64,000 bases of DNA from Porphyrobacter sp. (GTDB lineage: Bacteria > Pseudomonadota > Alphaproteobacteria > Sphingomonadales > Sphingomonadaceae). The notes under the pieces are model-generated. The model did not search any database and had not been told where the DNA came from. It worked only from the letters and a program-made list of their open reading frames with translations. A program made the position numbers and the translations under genes. This document shows, piece by piece, positions 18,022 to 25,326 of the stretch. Positions within the stretch are counted from its first letter, which is position 1. Each line of letters begins with the position of its first letter. The stretch spans positions 1 through 64,000 of the forward strand of contig JAPZUC010000013.1 in assembly GCA_027533455.1 (NCBI GenBank), written 5' to 3'.

Positions 18022-18548
18022 TCCACGTGCTCGAAATCAAGTTCGACCGGCGTCGCGCGGCCGAAGATCGACACCGAGACCTTGACCTTGGCCTTGTCGA
18101 AATCGAGCTCTTCCACGATCCCGTTGAAGCTGGCGAATGGGCCGTCGAGCACCTTGACCGAATCGCCGATCTCGTAATCGACGCTGATCTCGCGCTTGGG
18201 CGCGGCCTGCGCGTCGGCAACGCCGCCGAAATAGCGCGAGGCTTCCTTTTCGGAGATCGGCTGCGGCTTGCTGCCCGATCCGAGGAAGCCGGTCACCTTG
18301 GGGGTGTTCTTGACGAGGTGGTAGACATCGTCGGTCATGTTGAGCTTGGCGAGCACGTAGCCGGGCATGAACTTGCGTTCGACCTGCACCTTCTTGCCGC
18401 GCTTCACTTCGTTGACGGTCTCGGTTGGGACCTGCACTTCCTCGACGCCGTCAGACAGGCCTAGCCGCTCAGCTTCGGAAATGATCGCGTCGCGCACCTT
18501 GTTCTCGAAACCGGAGTAAGCGTGGATGATGTACCAGCGAGCAGCCAT
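18009..18548 (-). CDS. nusG: transcription termination/antitermination protein NusG
   Basis: A 179-residue NusG. The N-terminal NGN domain is marked by ARWYIIHAYSGFENKVRDAI and the segment FMPGYVLAKLNMTDDVYHLV. The C-terminal KOW domain has GDSVKVLDGPFASFNGIVEE. NusG binds RNA polymerase to raise processivity and couples with Rho and ribosomes. It is downstream of secE as in most bacteria. Confidence 0.99.
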   Translation of the reverse strand: MAARWYIIHAYSGFENKVRDAIISEAERLGLSDGVEEVQVPTETVNEVKRGKKVQVERKFMPGYVLAKLNMTDDVYHLVKNTPKVTGFLGSGSKPQPISEKEASRYFGGVADAQAAPKREISVDYEIGDSVKVLDGPFASFNGIVEELDFDKAKVKVSVSIFGRATPVELDFEHVELSK

Positions 18549-18602
18549 GGGAAGTCCTTGGGAAATGGGGATCTAGCGGAGGAAGACGGGGTTCGCGGAA
18601 GC

Positions 18603-18851
18603 TTACTTAAGCAGGCCGATCAGCGCGTTCACGCTGAAACCGAAAATGCCGTCGATGCCGAGGAAGAAGACCGAGAGAATCACCATGAAGATGAACACGA
18701 AGATCGCCGTGCGCACGGTTTCTTCGCGGGTCGGCCAGACGATCTTGTTCGTCTCGGCCTGCACCTGGCGCATGAACTCGCCGGGCGAGGTTTTCGGCTT
18801 CTTCGGTTCTGCCCCGTCCTTGGGATTGGGGACGATCAACTTGTCGGCCAT
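18603..18851 (-). CDS. secE: preprotein translocase subunit SecE
   Basis: An 82-residue single-span SecE. The conserved amphipathic segment EFMRQVQAETNKIVWPTREE precedes the transmembrane helix IFVFIFMVILSVFFLGI. SecE stabilises SecY in the inner membrane. It heads the secE-nusG-rplK-rplA cluster. Normally tRNA-Trp lies close upstream; here a divergent gene separates them. Confidence 0.98.
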   Translation of the reverse strand: MADKLIVPNPKDGAEPKKPKTSPGEFMRQVQAETNKIVWPTREETVRTAIFVFIFMVILSVFFLGIDGIFGFSVNALIGLLK

Positions 18852-19158
18852 GCCAGCCTTTATCCTTCGCGTAATGCCGTCTCGTCTTGTCCGGCCAGCT
18901 TTCAGGTAGGGCTCCGCGCCGCCCGGGACAAGGTCGCCGGAGGGGCTGGAGATTCTGCCGATGTCGGAAAGACGACCAAGCTCATACGCGCCGGACAGCG
19001 CAAATGCAAGGCAGCTTGGCGCGCGAGGGGGCCTGATGCCCTGCTTTGTTTCTGAGTGAGAGCAAGAAACCGGCAGCTAGGAAGCGACAGAAGAAAAAAT
19101 CTGACGTTCAGCAACCGAGCCCGACGCAGACATTTCGTTCGAATGAGCGTAACATCAT
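18852..19158. other. intergenic region upstream of secE
   Basis: This 307-base gap should hold the promoters for secE (leftward) and the CrtO-like gene (rightward). I see no further gene, convincing hairpin or operator. Base composition becomes less GC-rich toward the right side. Confidence 0.4.
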
Positions 19159-19782
19159 ATGATGGACGAAAACGCGGTTCCAAACTCCACAGATGCCTCG
19201 GAGTACGCCAATCGGCTGAACATCTTTCCGATCGCCTTATTCTGCCTGTGGCTCGGCTCAACGGTGTTGTTCTGGCTGCAGGCATTCGGCCCCTTGCGCT
19301 CGTTCGACCGAGTATCACCAAACAGCGCGCCCTTCTGGTGGCTCGTCGGATCTTTGCTTGTCGGCTATGCAATCCGCTTCTTACCACCCTCTTGGTATCG
19401 CATGCGCTCGTTCGAAGCGAACGGCCGGATCTATGAAAGGCTCGGAGTCAAGGCGATGCGGGCGGTGGTGAGCAACGGCGACCTAGTCAATCGCATCGTT
19501 CGCCGCCGTTTTCCCGGTTACCGGGTCTACGCCTTCGCGGACAGGATTGAAAAGGTGTCCGACGACGGGCGAACGAATGAGCGATCTCACCTTAAATCGT
19601 TTGCTGGCGGAATGATCGTCGCCCTTTACGCTTTGCGGATAGACTGGGTGGATTGGGCAGCGTGGCTGGCATTCACAAATCTGGCAGCAAACCTCTATCC
19701 GACTTTAGTTCAACGCTACACCCGTGCCCGGCTGCAACCAATCGCCTTGCGCCGCCGGAAAGCAGAAAATCAAAGAAGTTAA
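19159..19782 (+). CDS. multi-pass membrane protein resembling CrtO-type acyltransferases
   Basis: A 207-residue integral membrane protein with about four hydrophobic segments (LFCLWLGSTVLFWLQAF, FWWLVGSLLVGYAIRFL, and two in the C-terminal third). Segments EANGRIYERLGVKAMR and NLYPTLVQRYTRARLQ resemble the conserved pattern of glycosyl-diaponeurosporenoate acyltransferase (CrtO) family proteins. The resemblance is by eye and function is not certain. Local GC is clearly lower than in the flanking ribosomal genes, and it sits between tRNA-Trp and secE, a spot that is usually tight. Acquisition by transfer is likely. Confidence 0.6.
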   Translation: MMDENAVPNSTDASEYANRLNIFPIALFCLWLGSTVLFWLQAFGPLRSFDRVSPNSAPFWWLVGSLLVGYAIRFLPPSWYRMRSFEANGRIYERLGVKAMRAVVSNGDLVNRIVRRRFPGYRVYAFADRIEKVSDDGRTNERSHLKSFAGGMIVALYALRIDWVDWAAWLAFTNLAANLYPTLVQRYTRARLQPIALRRRKAENQRS

Positions 19783-19982
19783 TGTCAGTTTTCGAACCAC
19801 TTGCGGTCGTCCGCAGACGCCACACGCGCTCCTGAAGCCAGCCGGTCGAACCCGAGGATGAATCGCACCCGGAGGCGCAGGTGACGAATGCGGCCATAAG
19901 CCGCGGTCTCGGCCTACCAAGCTGGCTCACACAGCACCCCTTTCGAGACATAAGAGACTCTAAAGTAACAATTTTAGGAAGT

Positions 19983-20058
19983 TGGCAGGGGTGACAGGAT
20001 TCGAACCCGTGGCCCTCGGTTTTGGAGACCGATGCTCTACCAGCTGAGCTACACCCCT
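19983..20058 (-). tRNA. trnW: tRNA-Trp (anticodon CCA)
   Basis: A 76-base cloverleaf on the minus strand: acceptor AGGGGTG/CACCCCT, D-arm GTAGCTCAGCTGGTAGAGC, anticodon loop CTCCAAA, T-arm GGTTCGAATCC, and an encoded CCA end. Confidence 0.97.
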
Positions 20059-20150
20059 GCACTGGCTAGGGCGCGGCCTTTAACGACACTGCCCGGCTTA
20101 GGCAATCCTCTTTGCCTCAAGCCGCGTGCACCTGTAGTATGGTGCACTCC

Positions 20151-20951
20151 ATGCACGCGCCCACCCGCCCTCCGATCCCGGTAGAGACCTTGCTGCTTGC
20201 CTATCGCAGCGGGATTTTCCCGATGGCGGACAACCGCGAGGATACCGAGGTGTTCTGGGTCGAACCGCGCGAGCGGGCAATCATTCCGCTCGAAGGGCTG
20301 CACCTGTCGAAGTCGCTGAAGAAGGTGATCCGCGCGGACCGATTCACGGTGACGGTCGACCGCGCTTTCGAGCGGGTGATCCGCGCCTGCGCCGAGCCAC
20401 GGCCCGAGCATCCCGAAACATGGATCAGCGAGCGGATCGTGCAGAGCTATATCGGCCTCCACCGCGCCGGGCACGCGCATTCGGTCGAGTGCTGGCAGAC
20501 CGGCGAGGAGGGCTGGCCGGAGCTGGTGGGCGGGCTTTACGGGGTCAGCTTCGACCGGGCGTTCTGCGGCGAATCGATGTTCAGCCGCGTGCCGGATGCA
20601 AGCAAGGTCGCGCTCGCGTGGCTGGTGGCGCTGATGCGGCGCGCGGGGATGGTGCTGCTCGACTGCCAGTTCATGACCGATCACCTGCGCTCGATGGGCG
20701 CAGCGGAGCTGGCGCAGACCGATTATCGCAAGCTGGTGGAAGGCGCGCAGGGGCAGCCGAAGCTCAGCCTCGGGATGGCGTGGCGCAGCTATGCTTCAGG
20801 CGGTGTGGCGGCGGCGGGCGACGGGGTCGGCGCGGGCATCGGCGCAGCAGAAGGCGTGGCCGAAGGCTTGGCAGAAGGATCGGCCTTGGGCGATGCCGGG
20901 CCTTCCTCGCCCGGGAAGCGCATCGTGCAATCCTTCACCCAGACATCATAG
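20151..20951 (+). CDS. aat: leucyl/phenylalanyl-tRNA--protein transferase
   Basis: A 266-residue Aat, which adds Leu/Phe to N-terminal Arg/Lys proteins for ClpS/ClpAP degradation. Hallmarks are LAYRSGIFPMADN, WISERIVQSYIGLH, VGGLYGVSFDRAFCGESMFS and LLDCQFMTDHLRSMGA. The conserved domain ends near residue 220; the last about 50 residues are a Gly/Ala-rich tail that exists only because the frame runs on across the 3' end of the convergent DUF2155 gene. Start at 20151 (MHAPTRPP) was chosen for its distance to LAYRSGIFP; 20139 is an alternative. Confidence 0.95.
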   Translation: MHAPTRPPIPVETLLLAYRSGIFPMADNREDTEVFWVEPRERAIIPLEGLHLSKSLKKVIRADRFTVTVDRAFERVIRACAEPRPEHPETWISERIVQSYIGLHRAGHAHSVECWQTGEEGWPELVGGLYGVSFDRAFCGESMFSRVPDASKVALAWLVALMRRAGMVLLDCQFMTDHLRSMGAAELAQTDYRKLVEGAQGQPKLSLGMAWRSYASGGVAAAGDGVGAGIGAAEGVAEGLAEGSALGDAGPSSPGKRIVQSFTQTS

Positions 20952-21400
20952 ACCGGGTGTTCGACCACGTTGAGGCTGGGGCTTTCCACGAACATCCAGC
21001 CCGAGAACACACGCTTGTGCTGGGCTTGTCCGCGCTCGCGGATATCGACCTGCACGAAGGCGCCGGTCTGCTGCGGGAGTTCCCACGGCGCGGTGCGCTC
21101 GCAAGCCGAGACGCGGATGATGACCGCGCCGATCTCGCGCGCCTCGCCGGGCTTTAGCTTGATCTCTTCCGAGACATTGTTGCGCTTGTTGAGCAGGCCG
21201 ATCACCGCGACCCGCTCGTTCATCGGAGTGGCGCCGTAATCATCGACCGGTGCAGCGGTGCTGGCGGGAGCCGCAGCGGCGGGCGTCGCGTCGTCCAGCG
21301 GCACCTTCACCGTTTCGGACTGCTGCGGAGCGAAGTAATCGCACGCCCCCAAGGTCAGCGCGCAGGCCAGCGGGAAGGCAAGGCGAAGGGAGGCCTTCAC
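20789..21400 (-). CDS. DUF2155 domain lipoprotein
   Basis: A 203-residue protein with a lipoprotein signal (LAFPLACALTLGAC, lipobox LGAC). The DUF2155 core includes ACERTAPWELPQQTGAFVQV, FSGWMFVESPSLN and VYDVWVKDC. The start is a GTG at 21400 that gives the signal peptide. The Pro/Ala/Ser-rich C-terminal tail overlaps the 3' end of convergent aat by 163 bases. It follows the NDUFA12-type gene by 8 bases, so the two are cotranscribed. Function of DUF2155 is unknown; it is a common alphaproteobacterial periplasmic protein. Confidence 0.88.
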   Translation of the reverse strand: MKASLRLAFPLACALTLGACDYFAPQQSETVKVPLDDATPAAAAPASTAAPVDDYGATPMNERVAVIGLLNKRNNVSEEIKLKPGEAREIGAVIIRVSACERTAPWELPQQTGAFVQVDIRERGQAQHKRVFSGWMFVESPSLNVVEHPVYDVWVKDCTMRFPGEEGPASPKADPSAKPSATPSAAPMPAPTPSPAAATPPEA

Positions 21401-21408
21401 GGCGCCCC

Positions 21409-21837
21409 TCAGTCCGCGCTGCCGGGCGTCCACGCCTCGTAATCGCCGACAGCCCGCGCCCGCACGCCGCCTCGCTCGAGCGCGCCTTGCGGGCGATAAG
21501 CGGCGGCAGTGCCGGTAGCGTTGGGGGTGTAATCGACCTCCCACACCTTGGCCGGGGGAAGGTGGCTTTCGGGCACCTCGTCATAGGTGCTGTGGAGCCA
21601 GCCGTGCCATTCGGAAGGCACGCGGCTGGAATCATTGGCGCCGTTGTAGATCACCCAGCGCTTCTCGCGGCTGGTGTAGGAGCCGTCGTTCACGGCGGTC
21701 GCCTTCGCCCTAGCGCGGTAATATTTGTTGCCCGCAGCATCGGTGCCGACGTGTTCGCCCTTGGCGCGGCTCGCCCAGAGATGGGTACCGATCGTCGCGC
21801 CGTCCCACCAGGTGAAGATTTTCATCAGGATTCCCAT
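21409..21837 (-). CDS. NADH:ubiquinone oxidoreductase subunit NDUFA12
   Basis: A 142-residue homologue of the complex I accessory subunit NDUFA12 (B17.2). It shows KIFTWWDGATIGTHLWA at the N-terminus, then GTDAAGNKYYR, EKRWVIYNG and VPSEWHGWLHSTYDEVP. The protein is a supernumerary subunit of complex I in alphaproteobacteria. Start 21837 or 21825 is possible; neither has a strong ribosome site. It heads a two-gene unit with the DUF2155 lipoprotein. Confidence 0.95.
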   Translation of the reverse strand: MGILMKIFTWWDGATIGTHLWASRAKGEHVGTDAAGNKYYRARAKATAVNDGSYTSREKRWVIYNGANDSSRVPSEWHGWLHSTYDEVPESHLPPAKVWEVDYTPNATGTAAAYRPQGALERGGVRARAVGDYEAWTPGSAD

Positions 21838-21974
21838 GAGGGGTGCGCCTAGCGGAATTGGCGGGGAGCGCCAAGGGGGGAGACTTATGTTTGTGTGCCC
21901 GCATCCGCGGGCACATCCTCGGCGCGATTCAGACTCTGCGGGTCTGATCGCCTGCGGCTCGCGCGCGTGCGCTC

Positions 21975-22046
21975 GCGGTCGCTGGCGCGACCGAGGCACA
22001 GCCAAAGTCTTAGGTTTGTGAAGCTATCGGTCGCGCCAGCGACCGC
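21975..22046. repeat. 19-bp perfect inverted repeat
   Basis: GCGGTCGCTGGCGCGACCG at 21975-21993 is repeated as its exact reverse complement at 22028-22046, with 34 bases between. The right arm is part of the 35-bp dispersed repeat, so the element looks like two head-to-head repeat copies, one incomplete. Confidence 0.75.
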
Positions 22047-22062
22047 AAGGCCGACCGGCCGC
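22028..22062 (-). repeat. 35-bp dispersed repeat, copy B
   Basis: Reverse complement of the element at 8408-8442, with 33 of 35 bases identical by eye. Both copies lie in intergenic DNA. Confidence 0.7.
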
Positions 22063-22155
22063 CCGCTGCTACGGGGCCTTCAGGCCCCGTGAGCGAGGAT
22101 TTCGCAGCGCGGAGGCGCTGCGGAACACAAAGACGCGCGGAGGCGGCTGCGCAAA

Positions 22156-22656
22156 CTACCAATCCACCCGGTCCCCCGCCACGATCCCCAGCGCCGCCGC
22201 GCGGCCTGCGCGCAGTTCCAGCACGGCGCTGGCACTGCCGTTCGATGACACGGGCTGGAGCGAATAGGGCACGGTATTGGCCGCGATGTTGAGGATCCGC
22301 CCGTCGGGGCCGATGAAGATGATGTCGAGCGAGAGCGGCGTGTTCTTCATCCAGAAACTGCGCGGTTCTGGCGCGGGGGAGGGGAAGATCATCCCATCGT
22401 TGTCGGCCAGCGCGGTGCGGAACATCAACCCGCGCGCCTGCGCTTCGGGCGTGTCGGCGACCTCGACGCGGAAGGGCAGCTTCTTGTCCCCGCGCTCCAC
22501 CACGAGGTCGATCACCTCGAGGCCCGAAACCGGATGGCGCGCGGGTTGCGCCGCAGCTGCAGGAGCCTGTGCGCTCGCGGTCGCGCCTTCGCCGGGCGAA
22601 CAGGCCGCCAGCAGCCCCAGCACCAATCCCGCGCTCGCCAGCCTCTGCCTTACCAT
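22156..22656 (-). CDS. DUF192 domain lipoprotein
   Basis: A 166-residue lipoprotein (signal MVRQRLASAGLVLGLLAAC). The DUF192 core is clear: VEVADTPEAQARGLMFR, FWMKNTPLSLDIIFIGPDG and a terminal VAGDRVDW. DUF192 proteins are small beta-barrel periplasmic or extracytoplasmic proteins of unknown role. It overlaps the recX 3' end by seven bases and is probably cotranscribed with it. Confidence 0.92.
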   Translation of the reverse strand: MVRQRLASAGLVLGLLAACSPGEGATASAQAPAAAAQPARHPVSGLEVIDLVVERGDKKLPFRVEVADTPEAQARGLMFRTALADNDGMIFPSPAPEPRSFWMKNTPLSLDIIFIGPDGRILNIAANTVPYSLQPVSSNGSASAVLELRAGRAAALGIVAGDRVDW

Positions 22657-23324
22657 AATGCGTCTGTCCCTTCCTCGTCCGCCGCCTCAGCGACCCACTC
22701 CTCGACATGATGGACGCTGCCAGCGCCGAGGATGAATTTCACGTGTTCGTACTGGTGGCCTGCGCGCAGCATTGCTGCAACGGCTTTTTCGTGGGCCTTG
22801 CGGGCAAGAAGGGGATCGAGCGCGTCTACCTGTCCGCCGAACGGGCCGAGCCTGCGCTTGCCTGCCATCAGCGCTGCCGCGCGCCGCGCGGCGCCCTCGC
22901 CCGGTGCGTGCTGGCGGCGCAACCCTTCTCCAACGCCTGCATGGCGCAGGCTCTCCTCCACCCGCCGCGCGCCATAGCCGCGCCCGCCCAGATCGCGCGC
23001 CCGCATCCGGGCATAGGCATCATCATCGACATAGCCGAGCTCGACCAGTCGGGCGACGAGTGCGGGGATGTCGACATCCACCGTCCGCCCACCCCCTTCT
23101 TCGGCGCCGTCCTCGGCCAGCCCGCGCTCGCGGATCTTGCGGAGAAGATAGGCCTCGACCCGGGCAGCGGTGGTGGCAAAGCGGGCCGCGTAATGCAGCG
23201 CCAGATCGCGCAGCTGCGCCTCTCCGAGCGGCGGTTTCACGCGCTTCCTCTCCCGGCGTTCCCGCCCGGAATCCTCCCCGGCACCATGGCCGGACGATGA
23301 CGAATTCGCTTTACGTGAAACCAT
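22650..23324 (-). CDS. recX: RecX family regulatory protein
   Basis: A 224-residue RecX-like protein, a modulator of RecA filaments. Features are the three-helix repeats, for example RVEAYLLRKIRERGL, LVELGYVDDDAYARMRARDL and GRGYGARRVEESLRHAGV. The N-terminus is longer and more basic than usual. recA is not adjacent. The first codons (ATGGTTTCACGTAAA) happen to resemble half of a parS site. Confidence 0.85.
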   Translation of the reverse strand: MVSRKANSSSSGHGAGEDSGRERRERKRVKPPLGEAQLRDLALHYAARFATTAARVEAYLLRKIRERGLAEDGAEEGGGRTVDVDIPALVARLVELGYVDDDAYARMRARDLGGRGYGARRVEESLRHAGVGEGLRRQHAPGEGAARRAAALMAGKRRLGPFGGQVDALDPLLARKAHEKAVAAMLRAGHQYEHVKFILGAGSVHHVEEWVAEAADEEGTDALW

Positions 23325-23465
23325 TTCGCCTTATTCGTGCCACTTTCCTTATCAAATGCGCAACACAGGACGCCGCCGGTATGCCCGGCGACACGGGGTT
23401 ACGCCAGTGCGCGAACGGGAGCATACCATGTATCGCGCCGCAACTGACGGGTATCGCTGAAAATT

Positions 23466-25199
23466 ATGACCGACGACGTTCTGACGCCGACGCCAAATGA
23501 TTGCGATCTGCCGCGAATCCGTGCGCAATTTGCAACGTTCAATGAAGCGATCGACTACGCCGCGAAAAGCCGCAAGGGCCTCAACTTCCACGACATGCGC
23601 GGCGAATTGGCGCGGGTCTATCCCTATTCGGAGATGCGGGCCGATGCGCTGGTGATGGCGCGCCGGTTGATCGCGGCCGGCATCGGCAAGGAAGACCGCG
23701 TCGCCCTGATCGCCGAAACCGGTCCGGACTTTGCCGCGCTGTTCTGCGCCTGCGTCTATGTCGGCGCATGGCCGGTGCCGCTGCCGCTGCCGACCACCTT
23801 CGGTGGCAAGGACAACTTCATCGACCAGCTCGCAATCCAGCTGATGAGCTCGGATCCCAAGATCCTGCTCTATCCCGAAGAGATCGCCGAGATGGCCGCA
23901 GCCGCCGCCGCGCGGCAGGGCTGCGGGTCGGAAAGCTGGCAGGATTTCGCCCAGCGCCCCGCGCCCGATTGCGAGCTGCCGACGGCGAGTCCGGACGATA
24001 TCTGCTATCTGCAATATTCCTCCGGTTCGACCCGCTTCCCGACTGGCGTGGCGGTGACCCACTCTGCGCTGCTGCACAACCTCTACGGCCATTCGACCAC
24101 GATGGAGCTTGGCACCAATGACCGCTGCGTCAGCTGGCTGCCGTGGTATCACGACATGGGGCTGGTCGGCTGCCTGCTGTCGCTGATCGCCAACCAGGTT
24201 TCGGGCGATTACCTCAAGCCCGATGCCTTTGCGCGCCGCCCGCTGGCGTGGCTGGACATGATCAGCCGCAACAAGGGGAATTCGCTGAGCTACTCCCCGA
24301 CCTTCGGCTACGACATCTGCGCGCGCCGTATCTCCAGCCAGTCGAGCGTGGCGGAGCGGTTCGACCTGTCGCGCTGGCGCATTGCGGGCAACGGCGCGGA
24401 CATGATCCGCCCGGACGTGATGCAGAACTTCGTCAACGCCTTTGCCGAAGCGGGCTTCAAGGCCTCCAGCTTCACGCCGTCCTATGGCCTCGCCGAAGCG
24501 GTGCTGGCGGTGACTGTGATGCCGCCGGGCGAAGGTATCCGCGTCGAACTGGTCGAGGAAGAGCGCCTGTCGGGCGCCCCGCGTGATCTCTCGCGCCCCG
24601 CCCGCTACCGCGCCATCGTCAACTGCGGCAAGGCGCTGCCCGACATGGAAGTCGCCATCAAAGGCGAGAACGGCGAGATCCGGGGCGACCACCAGATTGG
24701 CAAGGTGTGGTGCCGGGGCCCCAGCGTCATGCACTCCTATTTCCGCAACGAGGAAGCGACCAGCGACTGTCTGGTAGACGGCTGGCTCGACACCGGAGAC
24801 ATGGGCTACACCGCCAAGGGCTACCTGTTCATCGTCGGCCGGGCGAAGGACATGATCATCATCAACGGCAAGAACCACTGGCCGCAGGATATCGAATGGG
24901 CGGTGGAACAGCTGCCCGGCTTTAACCACGGCGATATCGCGGCCTTCTCCATCGAGATGGAAAACGGCGAGGAAGCACCCGCCGTGCTTGTCCACTGCAA
25001 GGTCTCCGACCCCGAGGAACGCGTGAAGCTGCGCGACCAGATCGCCGACAAGGTGCGCTCGGTCACCGGCATGAGTTGCATTGTCGAACTGGTCCCCCCG
25101 CGCACCCTGCCGCGCACATCCTCGGGCAAGCTCAGCCGGGCGAAGGCCAAGAAGCTCTATCTGGCGGGCGAGATCGTGCCGATCGATCTGGCGGCCTGA
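23466..25199 (+). CDS. fatty acyl-AMP ligase / AMP-dependent synthetase
   Basis: A 577-residue adenylate-forming enzyme of the fatty acyl-AMP ligase group. The ATP-binding motif LQYSSGSTRFPTGVAVTH, SWLPWYHDMGLVGCLLS, the core GWLDTGDMGY and the C-terminal KNHWPQDIEW and lysine-containing SSGKLSRAKAKK are visible. FAALs activate fatty acids as acyl-adenylates and pass them to acyl carrier proteins in lipid or polyketide pathways. Here no acyl carrier protein or polyketide synthase is next to it, so its partner is elsewhere or it serves lipid recycling. Confidence 0.9.
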   Translation: MTDDVLTPTPNDCDLPRIRAQFATFNEAIDYAAKSRKGLNFHDMRGELARVYPYSEMRADALVMARRLIAAGIGKEDRVALIAETGPDFAALFCACVYVGAWPVPLPLPTTFGGKDNFIDQLAIQLMSSDPKILLYPEEIAEMAAAAAARQGCGSESWQDFAQRPAPDCELPTASPDDICYLQYSSGSTRFPTGVAVTHSALLHNLYGHSTTMELGTNDRCVSWLPWYHDMGLVGCLLSLIANQVSGDYLKPDAFARRPLAWLDMISRNKGNSLSYSPTFGYDICARRISSQSSVAERFDLSRWRIAGNGADMIRPDVMQNFVNAFAEAGFKASSFTPSYGLAEAVLAVTVMPPGEGIRVELVEEERLSGAPRDLSRPARYRAIVNCGKALPDMEVAIKGENGEIRGDHQIGKVWCRGPSVMHSYFRNEEATSDCLVDGWLDTGDMGYTAKGYLFIVGRAKDMIIINGKNHWPQDIEWAVEQLPGFNHGDIAAFSIEMENGEEAPAVLVHCKVSDPEERVKLRDQIADKVRSVTGMSCIVELVPPRTLPRTSSGKLSRAKAKKLYLAGEIVPIDLAA

Positions 25200-25211
25200 T
25201 CTCACCTCTTT

Positions 25212-25236
25212 CGTCATCCCAGCGAAAGCTGGGACC
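25212..25236. repeat. dispersed alphaproteobacterial repeat
   Basis: CGTCATCCCAGCGAAAGCTG is followed by GGACC; it is self-complementary around AGC(GAAA)GCT (CCCAGC/GCTGGG). This sequence is a widespread intergenic repeat in alphaproteobacteria, recalled from general knowledge. Confidence 0.6.
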
Positions 25237-25326
25237 AAGAGCGGCAAGCGCTGCACTCTGAGTCTCTAGGCACCGGCTTTGGCTGGGGTGACGATAAATA
25301 TAGCGTACGGCCCCCTACTGCCCCTC

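Larger units (their letters stand above)
21838..22155. other. repeat-rich intergenic region
   Basis: No gene is seen. It holds a small hairpin (TGTGCCCGC..GCGGGCACA near 21894-21915), a 19-bp perfect inverted repeat and one copy of the 35-bp dispersed repeat, plus a GGGGCCT/AGGCCCC stem near 22075-22091. It appears to be a REP-type structural region downstream of the DUF192 gene. Confidence 0.5.

Noticed and set aside
19673..20062. A 129-codon open frame on the minus strand beginning MQGCSSAGRASVSKTEG
   Set aside because: Its first part is simply the tRNA-Trp read as protein; this is a known artefact.
23307..23322. A further parS-like sequence at the recX start (CGCTTTACGTGAAACC)
   Set aside because: Only the right half matches (12/16), the CACGTG core is broken, and there is no phased C-rich array next to it.
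23352..25256. A 634-codon minus-strand frame
   Set aside because: Antisense to the fatty acyl-AMP ligase; its N-terminal LVPAFAGMT comes from the dispersed repeat at 25212.
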